NCBI GenBank assembly: GCA_003445795.1
Contig: DMCN01000040.1
Span: 50,711 to 77,750 of the forward strand
Direction of reading: 5' to 3'
Origin: Gallionellaceae bacterium
GTDB taxonomy: Bacteria; Pseudomonadota; Gammaproteobacteria; Burkholderiales; Gallionellaceae
DNA length: 27,040 bases
Shown here: positions 24,206 to 27,040 of the stretch, piece by piece
Position numbering within the stretch: the stretch's first letter is position 1
Layout: each line of letters begins with the position of its first letter
Program-made: the position numbers and the translations under genes
The notes under the pieces: generated by a model
The model's database searches: none
Seen by the model: only the letters and a program-made list of their open reading frames with translations
Told to the model about the DNA's origin: nothing

Positions 24206-24535
24206 TCACACCTGCATGTTCATGATGTCGTTGTAGGCGGACACCACCTTGTTGCGCACCTGCACGGCGGTCTGGAACGAGATACTAGCCTTTTGCATGG
24301 CGATCATGGTGTCGGAAAGACTGACTTTGTCGTCCCCCAGCACGAAAGCTTCCTGCATCGCCTGGGCCTGGCGCTGGGTCTGGTTGACACCGTCCAGCGA
24401 CGATTTCAGCACATTGGCGAAGTCCACCCCGCCGCTGGCTGCGGTCGGTGCCTGTGCCGGCTGTCCCTGTGCCGCTGCCATCGCCGCGCGCATCTGACTC
24501 AACAGGCTATCCACATTGCTCACATTCATACTCAT
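24206..24535 (-). CDS. fliE: Flagellar hook-basal body protein FliE
   Basis: A 109-residue protein with FliE features: an Ala/Gln-rich N-terminal half, VDFANVLKSSLDGVNQTQRQ, and the conserved C-terminal block VSLSDTMIAMQKASISFQTAVQVRNKVVSAYNDIM. FliE joins the MS-ring to the rod and is the first exported rod component. The ATG at 24535 has AGGAGG six bases upstream. It is divergent from fliF and lies just upstream of the fusion gene, so glycosylation genes may ride on a flagellar promoter. In many bacteria fliE and fliF are in the same direction; here fliE is inverted relative to fliFG. Confidence 0.96.
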   Translation of the reverse strand: MSMNVSNVDSLLSQMRAAMAAAQGQPAQAPTAASGGVDFANVLKSSLDGVNQTQRQAQAMQEAFVLGDDKVSLSDTMIAMQKASISFQTAVQVRNKVVSAYNDIMNMQV

Positions 24536-24595
24536 GGCACACCTCCTTTATCCATGGCGGCCACTGTACGCGCGCGGGCAAGCCTTCTAGGACCG

Positions 24596-24623
24596 GAAAA
24601 GCGCCCGAATTCCCCCGCTTTTC
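24596..24623. promoter_or_regulatory. 28-base dyad in the fliE-fliF divergent region
   Basis: GAAAAGCG (24596-24603) and CGCTTTTC (24616-24623) are perfect 8-base inverted arms around a central palindromic GAATTC (24607-24612). Only the three C:C pairs between arm and centre fail to match. No T-run follows, so a terminator is unlikely. It could be an operator or regulator site for divergent flagellar genes. I found no convincing sigma-54 or sigma-28 promoter in the 165-base gap. Confidence 0.45.
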
Positions 24624-24700
24624 GGCCTACCGAACTTGTCCGGCGGGCAGATAATGCCCAGCATGAGGGATTGACCCTTGTTACAACCGGGTAGAAAAGC

Positions 24701-26335
24701 ATGGCTGATACCGACACCAATATGAACCCATCGATGGCCCGCATGCTGTTCGGCATGCCCAGTCAGCAGAAACTCGGCCTCATCGTGGCCGTGGCTTCCA
24801 CGGTCGCCTTGCTGGCCGGCCTGTTCATGTGGGGACAGACCCCCGACTACCGCGTGCTCTACGCCAATATGTCCGAACGCGACGGCGGCGCGGTCATCGA
24901 GGCACTGCAACAGCAGAACGTCCCCTACAAGTTCTCCGAAGGCGGCACCCTGATGGTCCCCGCCGACAAGGTGCACGAGATGCGCCTGCAGATGGCCGCC
25001 AAGGGCCTGCCCAAGGGCGGCGCGGTCGGCTTCGAACTGATGGAGAACCAGAAATTCGGCACCAGCCAATTCCTCGAACAGGTCAATTACCAGCGTGCGC
25101 TGGAAGGCGAACTGGCACGCTCGGTCGAGACCATGGCCTCGGTCGCCAGCGCCCGTGTGCATCTGGCCATCCCCAAACCGACCGTGTTCGCGCGCGAACA
25201 GCAGAAACCCAGCGCCTCGGTGGTACTGGCCCTGCATGCCGGCCGTTCGCTCGAAGCCGGGCAGGTCAGCTCCATCGTGCACCTGATCTCCAGCAGCGTA
25301 CCCAACATGCCGTCCCAGGCCGTCACCGTGGTCGACCAGAGCGGCACCCTGCTGAGTTCCGCCCGCAGCGGTGCCTCCGAACAACTGATGGACGCCACCC
25401 AGCTCAAATACGTGCGCCAGATCGAGCAAGACTACGTCAAGCGCATCGAAGACATCCTGATCCCGATCACCGGCGCGCAGAACGTGCGCGCACAGGTCAC
25501 CGCCAACCTCGATTTCTCGCAGACCGAGCAGACCGCCGAGATCTACAAGCCCAACCAGCCGCCCAACCAGGCCGCCGTGCGCAGCCTGCAGACGCTGGAG
25601 ACGACCAACGGCACGACCACCACCGGCGGCGTACCCGGTGCTTTGTCCAACCAGCCGCCGGTCCCGGCCACCGCCCCTATCACCACACCGGCCGCGACTG
25701 CCGCGCCGGGAACCGCGACCGCGCCGACCAACGCGCACAAGGAACTGACCACCAACTACGAAGTGGACCGCACCATCCAGCACACCAAAACGCCGACGGG
25801 CAGCATCCAGCGCCTGTCCATCGCGGTGGTGGTGAACAATCCGTCGAGCACCGACGCGGACGGCAAGGTCACCTCGCGCCCCTACACCGATGCGGAAAAG
25901 GCGCAGATCACCGCGCTGGTGAAAGAGACCGTCGGCTTCGACGAGAAGCGCGGCGACAGCCTCAATCTGCTCAACAGCGCCTTCAACAACGAACAGGTCG
26001 TGATCCCGGAGACGCCGATCTGGAAACAGCCGGACACCATCGCGACCGCCAAGGACATCTTCAAATTCCTGCTCATCGCGGGCGGCATCGGCTTCCTTTT
26101 GTTCGGCGTGATCAAACCCGCGTTCAAATCCATTGTCGAACAGAGTGCGTCGCAGGAAGAAACCTGGGCGACGATGCCGCAGGTCGCGCATCACGCGGGC
26201 AGCGCCACGGGACAATATGCGGCACAGCAGGCGTCCACCTCCTACGAGGACAACCTGCAGCTCGCCAAACAACTGGCCAAGGACGACCCCAAGATAGTCG
26301 CCACCGTGGTCAAGGAATGGGTGAATAAAGAATGA
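24701..26335 (+). CDS. fliF: Flagellar MS-ring protein FliF
   Basis: 544 residues, the normal length for FliF, which builds the membrane MS-ring. The first transmembrane segment is near residues 24-46 (LGLIVAVASTVALLAGLFMW). The YscJ/FliF ring-building domain follows, with APDKVHEMRLQM-type and QFLEQVNYQRALEGELARSV segments. The FliF_C region is interrupted by a Thr/Pro/Ala-rich linker around 305-345. The second transmembrane segment is FLLIAGGIGFLLFGVIKPAF, and the C-terminal tail (DNLQLAKQLAKDDPKIVATV) is the FliG-binding peptide. The stop overlaps the fliG start by four bases (ATGA), so the two are co-translated. Confidence 0.97.
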   Translation: MADTDTNMNPSMARMLFGMPSQQKLGLIVAVASTVALLAGLFMWGQTPDYRVLYANMSERDGGAVIEALQQQNVPYKFSEGGTLMVPADKVHEMRLQMAAKGLPKGGAVGFELMENQKFGTSQFLEQVNYQRALEGELARSVETMASVASARVHLAIPKPTVFAREQQKPSASVVLALHAGRSLEAGQVSSIVHLISSSVPNMPSQAVTVVDQSGTLLSSARSGASEQLMDATQLKYVRQIEQDYVKRIEDILIPITGAQNVRAQVTANLDFSQTEQTAEIYKPNQPPNQAAVRSLQTLETTNGTTTTGGVPGALSNQPPVPATAPITTPAATAAPGTATAPTNAHKELTTNYEVDRTIQHTKTPTGSIQRLSIAVVVNNPSSTDADGKVTSRPYTDAEKAQITALVKETVGFDEKRGDSLNLLNSAFNNEQVVIPETPIWKQPDTIATAKDIFKFLLIAGGIGFLLFGVIKPAFKSIVEQSASQEETWATMPQVAHHAGSATGQYAAQQASTSYEDNLQLAKQLAKDDPKIVATVVKEWVNKE

Positions 26336-27040
26336 GTGACGAAGGCATAAACAAGAGCGCCATCCTGCTCATGACGCTGGGCGCCAACGAGGCGGCCGAC
26401 GTGATGAAATATCTGGAGCCGAAAGAAGTGCAGAAGATCAGCTCGGCCATGGTCGCGCTGAAGAACCTGTCGCGCGACCAGATCTCCACCGTGTTCGACG
26501 AGTTCCACCAGCTCGCCTCGGAAAAGACCACCATCGGCATGGACTCCAGCGATTACATCCGCGACATGCTGACCAAGGCACTGGGCGACGACAAGGCCGC
26601 CGGTCTGCTCGACCGCATCCTGCACAACAGCGACACCAGCGGCATCGAGAGTCTGAAGTGGATGGAACCCTCCTCGGTCGCCGACCTGATCGCCAACGAA
26701 CACCCGCAGATCATCGCCACCATCATGGTGCACCTGGAGCCGGACCAGGCCGCCAGCGTGATGGCACTGCTGACCGAGCGCGTGCGCAACGACGTGATGC
26801 TGCGCATCGCCACGTTGGACAGCGTGCAGCCGACCGCACTGCAGGAACTCAACGACGTGCTGGTCAAACTTCTGGCCGGCAACGCCGTCGGCAAGAAGAG
26901 CATTCGCGGCGGCATCAAGACCGCCGCCGAGATCCTCAACTATATCGGCAGCACACAGGAACAGATCATCGAGTCGGTACGCACGCACGATGCGGAACTG
27001 GCGCAGAAGATCATGGACGAGATGTTCGTGTTCGAGGACA
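26332..27040 (+). CDS. fliG: Flagellar motor switch protein FliG (N-terminal part)
   Basis: The gene runs off the right edge; 236 codons are present. FliG is the rotor protein that contacts the stator and sets torque. The visible part starts MSDEGINKSAILLMTLGANE and continues with VMKYLEPKEVQKIS, the N-terminal domain that stacks on FliF. The middle-domain EHPQ motif is visible in IANEHPQIIATIMVHLEPDQ, then LNDVLVKLLAG and the start of the C-terminal half. ATG 26332 overlaps the fliF stop. The torque-generating charged helix lies beyond the window. Confidence 0.96.
   Translation, partial: MSDEGINKSAILLMTLGANEAADVMKYLEPKEVQKISSAMVALKNLSRDQISTVFDEFHQLASEKTTIGMDSSDYIRDMLTKALGDDKAAGLLDRILHNSDTSGIESLKWMEPSSVADLIANEHPQIIATIMVHLEPDQAASVMALLTERVRNDVMLRIATLDSVQPTALQELNDVLVKLLAGNAVGKKSIRGGIKTAAEILNYIGSTQEQIIESVRTHDAELAQKIMDEMFVFED

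Noticed and set aside
24536..24700. Sigma-54 or sigma-28 promoter upstream of fliE/fliF
   Set aside because: GGCAGATAA near 24647 loosely resembles a sigma-28 -10, but no matching -35 lies at the right distance and there is no TGGCAC-N5-TTGC.
24587..26272. Reverse open frame of 561 codons antisense to fliF
   Set aside because: It covers fliF almost exactly, its product is Gly/Arg/Asp-rich without any recognisable motif, and fliF is certain.
1..27040. CRISPR array, tRNA/rRNA genes, prophage or transposase genes
   Set aside because: No regularly spaced direct repeats, no cloverleaf or rRNA-like sequence and no integrase or transposase motif were seen.

Overview
The window looks like a betaproteobacterial chromosome, plausibly of the Gallionellaceae/Nitrosomonadales type. 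That placement rests on gene order and protein style only, with no rRNA or marker gene. Both ends are flagellar. On the left, forward genes run fliD (3' part), fliS, fliT, a FliK-like gene, a free-standing FlhB-C-like gene, a PilZ/YcgR-like gene and a WbqC-family gene. On the right, fliE (reverse) and fliF-fliG (forward, fliG cut by the window edge) diverge from a 165-base gap that holds a symmetric 28-base dyad.

Between the two flagellar blocks, about 4.3-24.1 kb, lies a large accessory block of nucleotide-sugar, acyl/methyl-transfer and glycosyltransferase genes. Its position suggests a flagellin (or surface glycan) glycosylation island. From left to right the reverse-strand genes are: metallophosphoesterase, ATP-grasp enzyme, a MITE-like hairpin element, an acetolactate-synthase-like ThDP enzyme, a beta-propeller glycosidase-like protein, a TPR/GT41 protein, a DegT-type aminotransferase and an FdtA-type sugar ketoisomerase. 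Then come two forward genes (a class I methyltransferase and a TylF-like methyltransferase). The reverse strand resumes with a flavoprotein-like oxidoreductase, a methyltransferase, a FemAB/GNAT-like acyltransferase, a second TPR/GT41 protein, a methyltransferase with an odd N-terminal domain, and a 1204-residue TPR/GT41 protein fused to a VioA-like aminotransferase. The fusion and its methyltransferase follow fliE on the same strand and may share its transcript.

Composition is mosaic. The flanks (to about 10.7 kb and from about 19.4 kb) are GC-rich, while 10.9-19.3 kb is clearly more AT-rich. By hand count, 12661-12720 has 24/60 G+C and 18781-18840 has 28/60, against 35/60 at 22021-22080 and 38/60 at 25081-25140. 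The centre is therefore probably a separately acquired cassette. A 35-codon ORF with a strong ribosome-binding site and an acyltransferase-like tail sits exactly at the right-hand composition boundary.

A working model (inference): FdtA plus the 11.2 kb aminotransferase make a dTDP-3-amino-3,6-dideoxyhexose, and the VioA-like domain makes a 4-amino-4,6-dideoxyhexose. Acyl- and methyltransferases decorate these sugars, and the GT41 proteins move sugars onto flagellin or another protein. Two of the three GT41 domains have lost both histidines that the third keeps, so their activity or donor may differ. The enzymes that make dTDP-4-keto-6-deoxyglucose (RmlA/RmlB) are not in the window.
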